The translations under genes and the position numbers were made by a program. From Gammaproteobacteria bacterium (lineage in GTDB: Bacteria; Pseudomonadota; Gammaproteobacteria; UBA9214), in contig DAOVYA010000010.1 of assembly GCA_030635865.1 (NCBI GenBank), positions 1-15,038 of the forward strand: a DNA stretch of 15,038 nt. Direction: 5' to 3'. Positions 1-7,674 of this stretch are shown here, one piece after another (within the stretch, counting starts at the first letter, position 1; each line of letters opens with the position of its first letter). Below the pieces are notes generated by a model. It did not search any database, was not told where the DNA came from, and saw only the letters and a program-made list of their open reading frames with translations.

Positions 1-1
1 G

Positions 2-286
2 ACATCGCTTAGAGAAGAGGAGACAAAGGGTTTCATCGGCAGTCTGAACCGGCGGATTGCCCCGCATACCAATTCCACCCTGTCAGGGTGGTGGCAGCGC
101 AGAACGGATGATGACAGGGAGGGCCAGGATAGTGACTTCTGGTATGTGCAGGCGCAACTCAGTCGTCAAATAAGACAAAGACTGAATGCTTCAGTGTCAT
201 ATACCTTTACCACGCAGGATTCGGACAACAACCGGGATGACTACTCGGAAAACAGGGTCGAGGCGCGGCTGACAGCCTCTTTCTGA
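2..286 (+). CDS. C-terminal end of XrtA-locus outer-membrane beta-barrel protein (partial, 5' end outside window)
   Basis: An open frame enters from the left edge and ends at TGA 284-286, giving the last 94 residues of a protein. The residues alternate between polar and hydrophobic with aromatic positions (for example DFWYVQAQLSRQ and LNASVSYTF), and the chain ends in RLTASF with a terminal phenylalanine. That is the classic C-terminal signature recognised by the BAM outer-membrane assembly machinery. In exosortase A loci the gene just before the TIGR03015 ATPase is usually the TIGR03016 family outer-membrane protein, whose exact role in polysaccharide export is not established. The identification rests on this tail plus position. 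The next gene starts 3 nt after the stop, so the two are probably translationally coupled. Another beta-barrel family cannot be excluded from 94 residues. Confidence 0.75.
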   Translation, partial: TSLREEETKGFIGSLNRRIAPHTNSTLSGWWQRRTDDDREGQDSDFWYVQAQLSRQIRQRLNASVSYTFTTQDSDNNRDDYSENRVEARLTASF

Positions 287-289
287 ATT

Positions 290-1387
290 ATGTATGGCAC
301 ATTCTATAATCTGAAAGCAAAGCCCTTTCGCTTGAGTCCGGATCCACGGTTTCTTTTTCACAGCAAGGTGCACAGCAAGGCCCTGTCATATCTGCGCTAT
401 GGACTGCATACAGGTGAGGGCTTCGTGGTTATTACCGGTGGTGCAGGTACCGGAAAGACCACGCTGGCCCGGCTGATCCTGTCAAAAATCAACCAGTCAA
501 AAATCATTGCCGTTGAGCTGGTGTTGTCGCAGCTGGAGTCGGATGACATGCTGCGCATGGTCGCGGCGGCACTGGGGCTTGCACATCAGGGCCTGCACAA
601 GTCAACCCTGTTGAGGAACATCGAGACGTTTCTTATGGCCAGGGCACGCGAAGGCAAGCGCCTGCTGCTGCTGGTCGACGAGGTGCAAAACCTGTCCCGC
701 GGTGCCCTGGAGGAACTTCGCATGCTGTCCAACTATCAGGTCGGTGAGAAGGCGCTGCTGCAGACCTTCCTCCTCGGCCAGGATGAATTCCGTCCAATGC
801 TGCAGTCTGCCGGGATGGAGCAGTTTCGCCAGAGGGTTATCGCCTCCTTTCATCTTGACCCGTTAAACAGGGAGGAGGTGCGGGAATATATATTGCACCG
901 GTTGAGCCTCTGTGGCTGGCAGGATAACCCATGCTTTGATGATGAGGTGTTTGACAGGATTTACGAATACACATCAGGTGTGCCCCGGCGGATAAACAAG
1001 CTGTGTGACCGTGTATTGCTGCATGGATGCATTGAGGAACTGCACGAGATAAGCGTACAGGATGTCAACTCGGTGATAGACGACGAAATGCAGGAAATGC
1101 ATGCAACAGTAAATGCTTTGGACAAGTCGTTACCGATTGATGAGACGGCAGACTCTCAGAGGCTTCATGACAGCAATGTACAGCCATTGCCTGCGGGCAG
1201 TACGATCAGCAATGACGAGCGACGCCTGCTGGCGCTGGAAAAGAAACTGGATCTTCTGGAACAGGCCATGCGTGATGACCGCGAGTGGATTCAGCGAATG
1301 AGCATGAAGCTTGCCTTGTCTGACGATAAGGATCAGGAGCAGGAGCAGCTGGACGTACTGAAAGAACCGGGTGTTGCTAACAAGTAG
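290..1387 (+). CDS. XrtA/PEP-CTERM locus-associated AAA ATPase (TIGR03015 type)
   Basis: This is a 365-residue cytoplasmic P-loop ATPase related to the ExeA/GspA family, of the subfamily found in exosortase polysaccharide loci. The N-terminus MYGTFYNLKAKPFRLSPDPR is typical of the ExeA-like family (short aromatic start followed by PF.L.PDP). Walker A is GGAGTGKTT at about residues 50-58 (K56), and Walker B is LLLLVDE at about 125-131 (D130, E131). A LLGQDE segment near 161-166 sits where a sensor strand is expected, and the AAA lid ends with SGVPRRINKLCDRVLL at about 229-244. From about 270 onward the chain is charged and linker-like, with a likely short coiled coil at about 313-348. The C-terminal tail is probably variable. 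The family is presumed to energise or organise envelope export, but its substrate is unknown. There is no clear Shine-Dalgarno before ATG 290, and coupling to the upstream stop at 286 is likely. Confidence 0.9.
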   Translation: MYGTFYNLKAKPFRLSPDPRFLFHSKVHSKALSYLRYGLHTGEGFVVITGGAGTGKTTLARLILSKINQSKIIAVELVLSQLESDDMLRMVAAALGLAHQGLHKSTLLRNIETFLMARAREGKRLLLLVDEVQNLSRGALEELRMLSNYQVGEKALLQTFLLGQDEFRPMLQSAGMEQFRQRVIASFHLDPLNREEVREYILHRLSLCGWQDNPCFDDEVFDRIYEYTSGVPRRINKLCDRVLLHGCIEELHEISVQDVNSVIDDEMQEMHATVNALDKSLPIDETADSQRLHDSNVQPLPAGSTISNDERRLLALEKKLDLLEQAMRDDREWIQRMSMKLALSDDKDQEQEQLDVLKEPGVANK

Positions 1388-1553
1388 TCCGGGTAGACTT
1401 GCGCTGTCCGGTGATATCACCCTGCTTAAGCCGGGCAGACAGTCTTTTAGACAGAATTCGGGTGTGGCCTGCGACATGAGGGCTGGCATATGGGTCTCTG
1501 CCAGACCGGTAAGTCATCCTGATAACAGTGTTCCGGCATACCGGCAAATAGAT
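1388..1553 (+). other. 166-bp gap between ATPase and wecB, with a 12-bp perfect palindrome
   Basis: No gene with recognisable content lies here. The wecB frame stays open upstream to a GTG at 1371, but the translated extension has no similarity to the start of any epimerase I know, so I treat it as non-coding. A perfect 12-bp palindrome, GGTGATATCACC, lies at 1410-1421, and the repeated unit AGACAG occurs twice between about 1436 and 1456. No convincing sigma70 or sigma54 promoter pair and no poly-T terminator were found. The gap could hold a regulatory site or may simply be spacer. Confidence 0.35.
1410..1421. repeat. Perfect 12-bp palindrome, possible operator
   Basis: GGTGATATCACC reads identically on both strands. 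It lies 23 bp after the ATPase stop and about 130 bp before the wecB start. A dimeric regulator site is possible, but the match does not extend beyond six bases per arm, so chance is a real alternative. Confidence 0.25.
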
Positions 1554-2735
1554 ATGAAAACAATTACAGTTGAAAAGCCCGATTCCTCGCCTGGTGCCAT
1601 TCTCTGCGTGGTCGGTGCGCGCCCGAATTTCATGAAAATTGCGCCCATTATCAGGGCCTTCAGGTCCGACCCTGATCCGATTCATACGCGCCTCGTGCAT
1701 ACCGGGCAACATTATGATGCGGAAATGAATGACGCTTTTTTCACCCAGTTGCAGATACCGCAGCCGGATATCGAACTGGAAGTGGGATCTGCCAGCCATG
1801 CCGTACAGACAGCCGAGATCATGAGGCGGTTTGAGCCGGTCGTGGATGCAGAGTCACCAAGTGCGGTTCTGGTTGTCGGTGATGTGAATTCCACCATTGC
1901 CTGCGCGCTGGTGGCGGCCAAGAAGAACATCCCGGTCATCCATGTCGAGGCCGGACTGCGCAGTTTTGACCGTGCCATGCCAGAGGAGATTAACCGGGTT
2001 CTGACCGACCAGATTTCCACCTTGCTGTTCACCACGGAGCCGGCCGCACGCGAGAACCTGCTGCGTGAAGGGGTTGATGACCGGCAGATCCATTTTGTCG
2101 GCAATGTCATGATCGACACCCTGAAGCACTGCCTTGAGCAATCGGTCCCGGCAGCGAAGACACTGGCAGGTATACCCGGGCGCAAACCTTTCCTGGACGG
2201 TGACAGCGGCTATTGCGTGCTGACGCTGCATCGTCCTTCGAACGTCGATGAGCCGCGGTTGTTCAGGCATATCCTCGAAACGGTACGGATAGTCAGCGAA
2301 AGCATACCGGTGGTGTTTCCCCTGCATCCGCGCACCCGCAACCGGGTGGCCGAACTGGGCCTGCAGGAAATGCTTGAGTCTGACCGCATCGCCTGCCTGC
2401 AGCCCCTTGCTTACCTGGAAATGCTCGGCCTCGTTTCCGCGGCGCGCCTGGTCATAACGGATTCAGGCGGCTTGCAGGAGGAAACCACGGTTGTCGGTGT
2501 GCCCTGTGTCACCTTGCGAAACAACACCGAGCGGCCGGTCACTGTCGTACAGGGTACCAATACAATCGCCGGACAGGACAGGGCGCAGATCCTCGCCGTG
2601 GTGAACGATGTTCTGAATAACGGCGGCAAGAGCGGACGGGTGCCGGAGTTGTGGGATGGCAAGGCGGCCGGGCGTATCAAACGGAAACTGAATGATTGGC
2701 TGCAGCATCAGACGCCACTGGTTGCTACAGGTTAG
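1554..2735 (+). CDS. wecB: UDP-N-acetylglucosamine 2-epimerase, non-hydrolysing
   Basis: This cytoplasmic enzyme interconverts UDP-GlcNAc and UDP-ManNAc, supplying an N-acetylated aminosugar donor for the polymer. From ATG 1554 the protein has 393 residues, close to the roughly 370-390 usual for WecB. The GT-B-like fold motifs are in order: VVGARPNFMKIAP (19-31), HTGQHYD (49-55), VVGDVNS (107-113), HVEAGLRSFDRAMPEEINR (130-148), VGNVMIDT (182-189), LTLHRPSNVD (223-232), ITDSGGLQEE (301-310) and RNNTERPVTVVQGTN (322-336). The positions matching E. coli catalytic residues are present (D110, E132, E144, H226). The HRPSN version of the histidine motif differs from the HRRE of E. coli but occurs in other WecB clades. 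The start at 1554 was chosen because the upstream in-frame extension (to 1371) overlaps the ATPase gene and lies outside the family domain. No strong ribosome binding site is visible. Confidence 0.93.
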   Translation: MKTITVEKPDSSPGAILCVVGARPNFMKIAPIIRAFRSDPDPIHTRLVHTGQHYDAEMNDAFFTQLQIPQPDIELEVGSASHAVQTAEIMRRFEPVVDAESPSAVLVVGDVNSTIACALVAAKKNIPVIHVEAGLRSFDRAMPEEINRVLTDQISTLLFTTEPAARENLLREGVDDRQIHFVGNVMIDTLKHCLEQSVPAAKTLAGIPGRKPFLDGDSGYCVLTLHRPSNVDEPRLFRHILETVRIVSESIPVVFPLHPRTRNRVAELGLQEMLESDRIACLQPLAYLEMLGLVSAARLVITDSGGLQEETTVVGVPCVTLRNNTERPVTVVQGTNTIAGQDRAQILAVVNDVLNNGGKSGRVPELWDGKAAGRIKRKLNDWLQHQTPLVATG

Positions 2736-2895
2736 CTGACAGGTCTGCGGCTTAACCAGTGTCCGTTCATAAACGTTGTAATTTCTCTCGCAAAGGCGCA
2801 AAGAAGGAAATTTTTATGGTTTTTATAACAATAAGTTATAACTTTGCGATCTTTGCGTCTTGGCGAGATTTATTCTTTCTGGATGGACCCTAACT
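2736..2895 (+). other. 160-bp gap between wecB and the deacetylase, mostly occupied by the repeat
   Basis: Apart from the inverted repeat, the gap holds only a short weak pairing (GGTTA at 2730-2734 with TAACC at 2753-2757) and a GGATGGA stretch at 2881-2887. The latter is a plausible ribosome binding site for the ATG at 2896. No promoter with both boxes could be supported. Confidence 0.4.
2786..2868. repeat. Imperfect inverted repeat built on CGCAAAG units with nested inner hairpin
   Basis: The outer arms are 2786-2804 (TCTCGCAAAGGCGCAAAGA) and 2850-2868 (TCTTTGCGTCTTGGCGAGA), which pair at 17 of 19 positions. Each side carries the heptamer CGCAAAG, or its complement CTTTGCG, twice (2789-2795 and 2797-2803; 2842-2848 and 2851-2857). 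The A+T-rich centre holds a second, perfect inverted repeat: TTATAAC at 2823-2829 and GTTATAA at 2835-2841, with a 5-nt loop. The element could fold as a long hairpin in DNA or RNA. Similar CGCAAAG-rich palindromes are, from memory, dispersed intergenic repeats in many bacterial genomes. The element ends 27 bp before the deacetylase start and rules out the upstream TTG as a natural start. It lacks the G+C-rich stem followed by a T tract of an ordinary terminator. Confidence 0.75.
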
Positions 2896-3768
2896 ATGCC
2901 TGTGTCTCAGTCGGGAAGTGCATCGGCCAGTGTAGTCAACGCCATGACGGTAGATGTGGAGGATTATTTTCAGGTCTCTGCATTCGAGAGCGTGGTAAAT
3001 CGCGGCGACTGGGACCGGCTGCCATGCCGGGTAGAGCAAAACACCGACCATATACTTGAACTGTTCGACGGGCATGACGTCAAGGCCACATTCTTTATGC
3101 TTGGCTGGGTCGCGGCGCGTTATCCGGAACTGGTCCGCCGGATTGTTGATGCCGGTCATGAACTGGCCAGCCACGGGTATTTCCACGTTCGTGTAACCCG
3201 GCAGCCGCCGCAGGCATTCAGCGAGGATGTCAGCAAGACAAGGAAACTGCTCGAGGATATAGCGGGTTGCGAGGTGCAGGGCTATCGAGCGGCCAGTTAC
3301 TCGATTGTTAACGAGACACTATGGGCGCACGATCTCCTGCAGGAAGCGGGCTACCGCTACAGTTCGAGTGTCTACCCCATTCGTCATGACCTGTATGGCA
3401 TCCCGGATGCACCGCGTTTTGCCTATCGGCACAAGGATGGCGGGTTGCTGGAGATACCCGTCACAACGGTGTCGCTGTTCAACCACAACCTGCCTTGCGG
3501 GGGTGGTGGCTATTTCCGCCTGCTGCCCTACAGGGTGTCCCGCTGGGCCATGAAACGCGTCAACGGGACCGACCGCATGCCCTGCGTGTTCTATTTTCAT
3601 CCCTGGGAGATCGACCCGGGGCAGCCAAGACAAGCCGGGATCAGCGGAAAAACACGCTTTCGTCATTACCTCAACCTCGGGCGAATGCAAGCGCGAGTCG
3701 AAAGGCTGCTGGACGATTTCAGCTGGGGCCGGATGGATAACGTCTTTTTGTCTGATGGTGAAATGTAA
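2896..3768 (+). CDS. XrtA-locus polysaccharide deacetylase (TIGR03006 type, NodB fold with DUF3473)
   Basis: This enzyme probably removes N-acetyl groups from the aminosugars of the EPS. From ATG 2896 it has 290 residues. It begins with NAMTVDVEDYFQVSAFE (15-31), the hallmark N-terminus of the exosortase-associated deacetylase family, in which D20 and D23 supply the first metal/catalytic motif. KATFFMLGWVAARYPELV (63-80) and HELASHGYFHV (88-98) carry the NodB motif-2 histidines H93 and H97. GYRAASYSI (129-137), EIPVTTVSLFNHNLPCGGGGYFR (in the range 186-208) and YFHPWEIDPGQPR (233-245, H235) are the remaining family blocks. There is no signal peptide or membrane segment, so it probably acts in the cytoplasm. 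The frame is open back to TTG 2860, but that codon lies inside the inverted repeat, and GGATGGA sits 8 nt before ATG 2896. ATG 2944 is a further alternative that would remove only the leader before the conserved motif. Confidence 0.92.
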   Translation: MPVSQSGSASASVVNAMTVDVEDYFQVSAFESVVNRGDWDRLPCRVEQNTDHILELFDGHDVKATFFMLGWVAARYPELVRRIVDAGHELASHGYFHVRVTRQPPQAFSEDVSKTRKLLEDIAGCEVQGYRAASYSIVNETLWAHDLLQEAGYRYSSSVYPIRHDLYGIPDAPRFAYRHKDGGLLEIPVTTVSLFNHNLPCGGGGYFRLLPYRVSRWAMKRVNGTDRMPCVFYFHPWEIDPGQPRQAGISGKTRFRHYLNLGRMQARVERLLDDFSWGRMDNVFLSDGEM

Positions 3769-3770
3769 TA

Positions 3771-4850
3771 ATGGATCCGGCAGCGACTCATAACGCGGCA
3801 GCCGTGACATCCGGCAGTGGCCCTGAAATCACGGTGAGGACACTGACGCCGGATTACCGGGAGCAATGGGATGAATTTGTGGATGCCTGTCCCGATGCCA
3901 CGTTTTTCCATCGCGCCGGTTGGCAAGAGGTCATCGAGAAGGCATTCGGACACCGTACCCATTATCTTTTTGCCGAGCGTAACGGCAGGATTGCCGGTGT
4001 CTTGCCGCTTGGCCATATCAGGAGCCGCCTGTTTGGCAATGCGCTGATTTCAACGCCCTTTTGCATGTATGGGGGGATTGCTACAGAGGACAGTGAAGTA
4101 TTTTCTGTGCTTGAATCCACCGCCTGTGCGCTGGCCGAGAGGTTGAAGGTGGACTACCTGGAGATGCGCAATCGGGAAGCCCGGCATACAGGCTGGCCGG
4201 CCAAGGAACTCTATGTAACTTTCCGGAAGTCGATCGATTCTGACCCCGAGAAAAACCTGCTGGCAATACCTCGCAAGCAGCGGGCCATGGTGCGCAAGGG
4301 CATCAAGGCCGGCCTGAAGGGCGAGTTTGACAGTTCGATCAACCGTTTCTACGAGGCCTACTCACAGAGTGTGCGCAGTCTGGGCACGCCGGTATTTTCC
4401 CGTGGCTATATTAAGCTGCTGCTGGATGTCTTCAGGGACAGCTGCGACATACTGACAGTCACCCATGACGGCGACCTGGTCAGCAGCGTCCTGAGTTTCT
4501 ATTTTCGTGACGAGGTTCTGCCGTTTTACGGCGGCGGGACGCCGCTGGCCCGTCAGTTGAAAGGCAACGATTTCATGTACTGGGAACTGATGCGCCACAG
4601 TTGCGAGCGGGGCCTGCGGGTGTTTGACTATGGACGCAGCAAGCAGGGGACAGGTTCCTTCAATTTCAAGAAGAACTGGGGATTCGAACCTACCCCGCTG
4701 CACTACGAATACCACCTGGTGAAGGCCAGGGAGATACCGGATAAAAGCCCCATGAACCCGAAGTACCGGTTGTTTATCAATGCCTGGAAACGGCTGCCGC
4801 TGCCGGTAACACGGCTTCTCGGTCCCCTGCTGGTGCGTAACCTGGGCTGA
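3771..4850 (+). CDS. FemAB-like acyl/aminoacyl transferase, XrtA/PEP-CTERM associated (TIGR03019 type)
   Basis: This 359-residue protein has the double-GNAT FemAB fold. Family members transfer acyl or aminoacyl groups, and in this locus the acceptor is presumed to be a sugar of the EPS repeat unit. Visible hallmarks are ATFFHRAGWQEVIEKAFGH (43-61), ISTPFCMYGG (93-102), IPRKQRAMVRKG (166-177), VSSVLSFYFRDEVLPFYGGG (237-256), NDFMYWELMRHSCERG (266-281) and FDYGRSKQGTGSFNFKKNWG (285-304). The last block is highly characteristic of this subfamily. No signal peptide or transmembrane segment is visible. The ATG lies 2 nt after the deacetylase stop, so the two genes are very likely translationally coupled and their products may act on the same sugar (deacetylate, then re-acylate). 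The first ~18 residues are low-complexity and outside the domain. The actual donor is unknown. Confidence 0.9.
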   Translation: MDPAATHNAAAVTSGSGPEITVRTLTPDYREQWDEFVDACPDATFFHRAGWQEVIEKAFGHRTHYLFAERNGRIAGVLPLGHIRSRLFGNALISTPFCMYGGIATEDSEVFSVLESTACALAERLKVDYLEMRNREARHTGWPAKELYVTFRKSIDSDPEKNLLAIPRKQRAMVRKGIKAGLKGEFDSSINRFYEAYSQSVRSLGTPVFSRGYIKLLLDVFRDSCDILTVTHDGDLVSSVLSFYFRDEVLPFYGGGTPLARQLKGNDFMYWELMRHSCERGLRVFDYGRSKQGTGSFNFKKNWGFEPTPLHYEYHLVKAREIPDKSPMNPKYRLFINAWKRLPLPVTRLLGPLLVRNLG

Positions 4851-4854
4851 ACCA

Positions 4855-6078
4855 ATGGAAGAACTATTGTTTCTTGCGCATCGCATCCCCTATCCACCCA
4901 ACAAGGGAGACAAGATTCGGTCGTACCATATCCTCAAGCACCTGGCCCGCTCTTACCGGGTGCACCTGGGCGCCTTCGTGGATGATCCGCATGATATGCG
5001 CTACCGCGATAAGGTTGAGGCACTGGTCGAGTCGACCTGCCTGTTACCGCTGTCACCGGTACTGGGCAGATTGCGAAGTCTTTCCGGCCTGGTTCAAAAC
5101 AAGGCGCTCAGCCTTCCTTATTTTTATGATAAAGGGATGCAGGACTGGGTCGATTCGCGCATGGCCAGCGCTACTCTACAGCGGGTCTTTGTGTTTTCCT
5201 CGCCGATGGCCCAATACGTTCTGGGCAAGAACTCGCCGCAAATACGGCGTGTTGTTGATTTCGTGGATGTCGACTCGGACAAGTGGCGACAGTATGCGGA
5301 CCGCAAGCACTGGCCATTGAGCTGGCTGTACCGCAGGGAGGCAGAGACACTGCTGCAGTTCGAGCGTGAAGTTGCCATGAAGTTTGACGCCAGTCTTTTT
5401 GTTTCAGCTGAAGAGGCCGCCTTGTCAAAGCAGCTGATCCCGGAAGCCGCCGGTTCTATCAGCCATCTTGAGAATGGCGTAGATCACGCTTTCTTCACGC
5501 CAGACGCAAATTATGATGATCCATATGCCGGTTGCCGGGAGGTCCTGGTGTTTACTGGTGCCATGGACTACTGGGCAAATATCGATGCTGTGCGGTGGTT
5601 CGCGAAAGAGGTTCTTCCCATGGTCCGGGCTGCGGTTGAGACCGCTGAATTTGCCATTGTTGGCGCGCGACCATCCAGAGAAGTGCAGGAACTGTCATCA
5701 CTCCCCGGGGTGTTGGTAACGGGTGCTGTAAGGGATATACGGCCCTACCTGGCTCATGCGCGTGCAGCTATTGTACCGCTACGCATTGCGCGTGGTGTAC
5801 AGAACAAGATCCTGGAAGCCATGGCGATGGCGAGGCCGGTTGTGGCAACCCGGGTTGCAGTGAAAGGGATCGATACTGCAGGTGAGGATGGGCTGGAGAT
5901 TGCCGATAACAGTAATGAATTTGCCGAAAAAACCATTCGATTGCTGAAAGCAGCCGGTACCTCCACGGTCATGAGTTCCCGGCACTGGGTTTGCCGGAGA
6001 TATGACTGGGAACACAACCTTGAGAAGCTGGATGATCATTTGGGTGTCCGGCAACGCGAGCGAAGGCATATAGCCTGA
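4855..6078 (+). CDS. GT4-like glycosyltransferase, XrtA/PEP-CTERM associated (TIGR03087 type)
   Basis: This 407-residue GT-B glycosyltransferase transfers a sugar from a nucleotide donor during repeat-unit assembly at the cytoplasmic side of the inner membrane. The N-terminus LFLAHRIPYPPNKGDKIRSY (5-24) is the signature of this subfamily. RRVVDFVDVDSDKW (131-144), LENGVDHAFF (205-214) and VFTGAMDYWANIDAVRWF (232-249) follow. The donor-binding end is VPLRIARGVQNKILEAMAMARP (307-328), where the acidic residue of ILEAMAM (E321) matches the conserved GT4 glutamate, followed by VVATRVAVKGID. The ATG is 4 nt after the FemAB-like gene's stop. Donor and acceptor cannot be read from the sequence. Confidence 0.92.
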   Translation: MEELLFLAHRIPYPPNKGDKIRSYHILKHLARSYRVHLGAFVDDPHDMRYRDKVEALVESTCLLPLSPVLGRLRSLSGLVQNKALSLPYFYDKGMQDWVDSRMASATLQRVFVFSSPMAQYVLGKNSPQIRRVVDFVDVDSDKWRQYADRKHWPLSWLYRREAETLLQFEREVAMKFDASLFVSAEEAALSKQLIPEAAGSISHLENGVDHAFFTPDANYDDPYAGCREVLVFTGAMDYWANIDAVRWFAKEVLPMVRAAVETAEFAIVGARPSREVQELSSLPGVLVTGAVRDIRPYLAHARAAIVPLRIARGVQNKILEAMAMARPVVATRVAVKGIDTAGEDGLEIADNSNEFAEKTIRLLKAAGTSTVMSSRHWVCRRYDWEHNLEKLDDHLGVRQRERRHIA

Positions 6079-6117
6079 ACATACATAGCCGTTGCATTAA
6101 TTAAATTCAGAACAGTA

Positions 6118-7653
6118 ATGACGAGATTGCCACAAATACAGGAGCTGAGAAGACGGGCGGAACCCCTTTGGAGTTTGTATGGTTTCCTCTTGCTGTGTAT
6201 TGCAGGACTGTTCTCATATGCCTACCTGGATACTTTCAAGGAACTCTGGTACTACTGGATCGAGGGCTACAACTGGCAGTTTGTCGTCCCGATTGCCTTT
6301 ATTTACATGCTCTGGGATCGAAATGATTTATACGCCGGATTACATAAAAAGCCATGCATTCTGCCAGGTTTATTTTTGCTGGTATCCGGCTGCTCGTTAC
6401 TGATTGCCGGTCAGCTCAGCAGTACGCACAGCCTGCGTGAAATATCAATCATCATCAATATTTTTGGTCTCGTTTTCCTGCTATTCGGCGCCACATATGT
6501 CAGAAATCTTTTTTGGCCGCTGATCTACCTCGTGCTGATGATATCGTTGACTTCCGACCTGCTGGACAATCTTCGATTCCCGTTAAAACTGATCTCTGCA
6601 ACTGTAGCGGCGGATGCACTTCAAATGGCTGGTTATGCTGTTTACAGAGACGGAACATTTCTACAGCTTCCGCATATCACCCTGGAGGTTGCGGATTCCT
6701 GTAGTGGCCTCAATCAAATGGTCTCATCCATAGCCTTGGGGATACCAATCGCCTTTACGGTCCTCAACCAGTGGTGGAAACGGATAGTAATCATTTTACT
6801 TTCCGTCATGCTTGGTCTTGTAATGAACTGGATCCGGGTCTTTCTGATATCGATCTGGCACAGCAACTCGGCTAAAGAGGTTATCCATGGGCCGTATGGC
6901 ATCTATGAGCTACCCTTTATTTTTCTGGCTGGAGTTTTCATCACCCTGGCTGTGGCAATGGCCATATCCGGCAAGACGGATGCACGAGCAACCAGTGGCC
7001 ATGGAGTAGTGCCCGGCACTGCCGCGGGGCGAACTGCTGACAGGAATTCCATGCGTGCACCGGTTGTTGTCATCCTTGTGCTATCGGTAACCGCGTTTTA
7101 CCTAAACTCATGGAAAGTTGAGGCCATCGATCTGCAGGATGGATTCACTGACTTCCCTGTGACGATTGCCGGCTTTCATGGCAAGCAGACAGGCAAGCTT
7201 GGAAAGCCGTTCTACACGGGTCTCGCGCATACCGAACTCATTGCCGGTTATGTTAATCAGGCCGGGGAGATTGCCAGGGTGTATATCGGATATTTTCATT
7301 CGCAGAACCAGCAGGAGGAGTTGATCGATTACCGCTATAACTGGCTTCACGACGGCGCAGAGTCCATTGAATTGCCATCTTCCACGTCCACACTCTCCAT
7401 GAAGAGGAACCGCGTACGAACTGGCGGCAGGAACGTTACAGTGTTCTTCTCTTACGATATCAATGGCAGAAATATCATTGACCCCAGGATGGCGAAGCTT
7501 GCATCGTTATTCGATGCGTTGGTGCAGCGACGCAACAATGGCGCCATTATTATGGTGATATTTGACAAGGAAGTACGGGAGCTTTCAACCGATGAACAGG
7601 AGTTCCTGATACAGGTAATGAACATAACAACAGCCAGATTGCCAGGTGGATAG
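6118..7653 (+). CDS. Exosortase with fused EpsI-type C-terminal domain
   Basis: This is an inner-membrane transpeptidase-like protein that would recognise PEP-CTERM-type C-terminal sorting signals. Residues 1-285 carry about eight hydrophobic segments with EVADSCSGLNQMVSS (190-204, putative nucleophile C195), NWIRVFLIS (237-245, R240) and VIHGPYGIYELPF (255-267, H257). These three match the Cys-Arg-His triad of the exosortase/archaeosortase family. After a polar linker (285-312) and one more membrane segment (about 314-330), residues ~340-505 form a periplasmic EpsI-like domain (FPVTIAGFHG, AHTELIAGYVN, YIGYFHSQNQQEELIDYRYNW). By position it corresponds to XrtA, but the core motif is VADSCSG and the His motif is HGPYGIYE. 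I recall XrtA proteins as having VEACSG and a VDHLIYGW-type block. I therefore do not assign xrtA. A 39-bp A+T-rich spacer without a clear ribosome binding site precedes it, and the coding sequence is A+T-richer than upstream genes. Confidence 0.9.
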   Translation: MTRLPQIQELRRRAEPLWSLYGFLLLCIAGLFSYAYLDTFKELWYYWIEGYNWQFVVPIAFIYMLWDRNDLYAGLHKKPCILPGLFLLVSGCSLLIAGQLSSTHSLREISIIINIFGLVFLLFGATYVRNLFWPLIYLVLMISLTSDLLDNLRFPLKLISATVAADALQMAGYAVYRDGTFLQLPHITLEVADSCSGLNQMVSSIALGIPIAFTVLNQWWKRIVIILLSVMLGLVMNWIRVFLISIWHSNSAKEVIHGPYGIYELPFIFLAGVFITLAVAMAISGKTDARATSGHGVVPGTAAGRTADRNSMRAPVVVILVLSVTAFYLNSWKVEAIDLQDGFTDFPVTIAGFHGKQTGKLGKPFYTGLAHTELIAGYVNQAGEIARVYIGYFHSQNQQEELIDYRYNWLHDGAESIELPSSTSTLSMKRNRVRTGGRNVTVFFSYDINGRNIIDPRMAKLASLFDALVQRRNNGAIIMVIFDKEVRELSTDEQEFLIQVMNITTARLPGG

Positions 7654-7674
7654 CCGGCCGATTCCAATGCGCAA

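Noticed and set aside
1484..1502. TGGCAT...TGCC resembling a sigma54 (-24/-12) promoter
   Set aside because: The GG and GC dinucleotides are 13 nt apart instead of the required 10, so the site does not fit.
1371..1553. N-terminal extension of wecB starting at GTG 1371
   Set aside because: It overlaps the ATPase gene end and would add 61 residues with no counterpart in WecB proteins. ATG 1554 gives a normal length.
2717..2760. Possible terminator after wecB
   Set aside because: ACTGGTT and AACCAGT can pair only across a 30-nt loop, and GGTTA/TAACC is just 5 bp. There is no G+C-rich stem with a following T tract.
2860..2895. Upstream TTG start for the polysaccharide deacetylase
   Set aside because: The TTG is inside the right arm of the inverted repeat. 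The extra 12 residues match nothing in the family, and a better-placed ATG with GGATGGA upstream exists at 2896.
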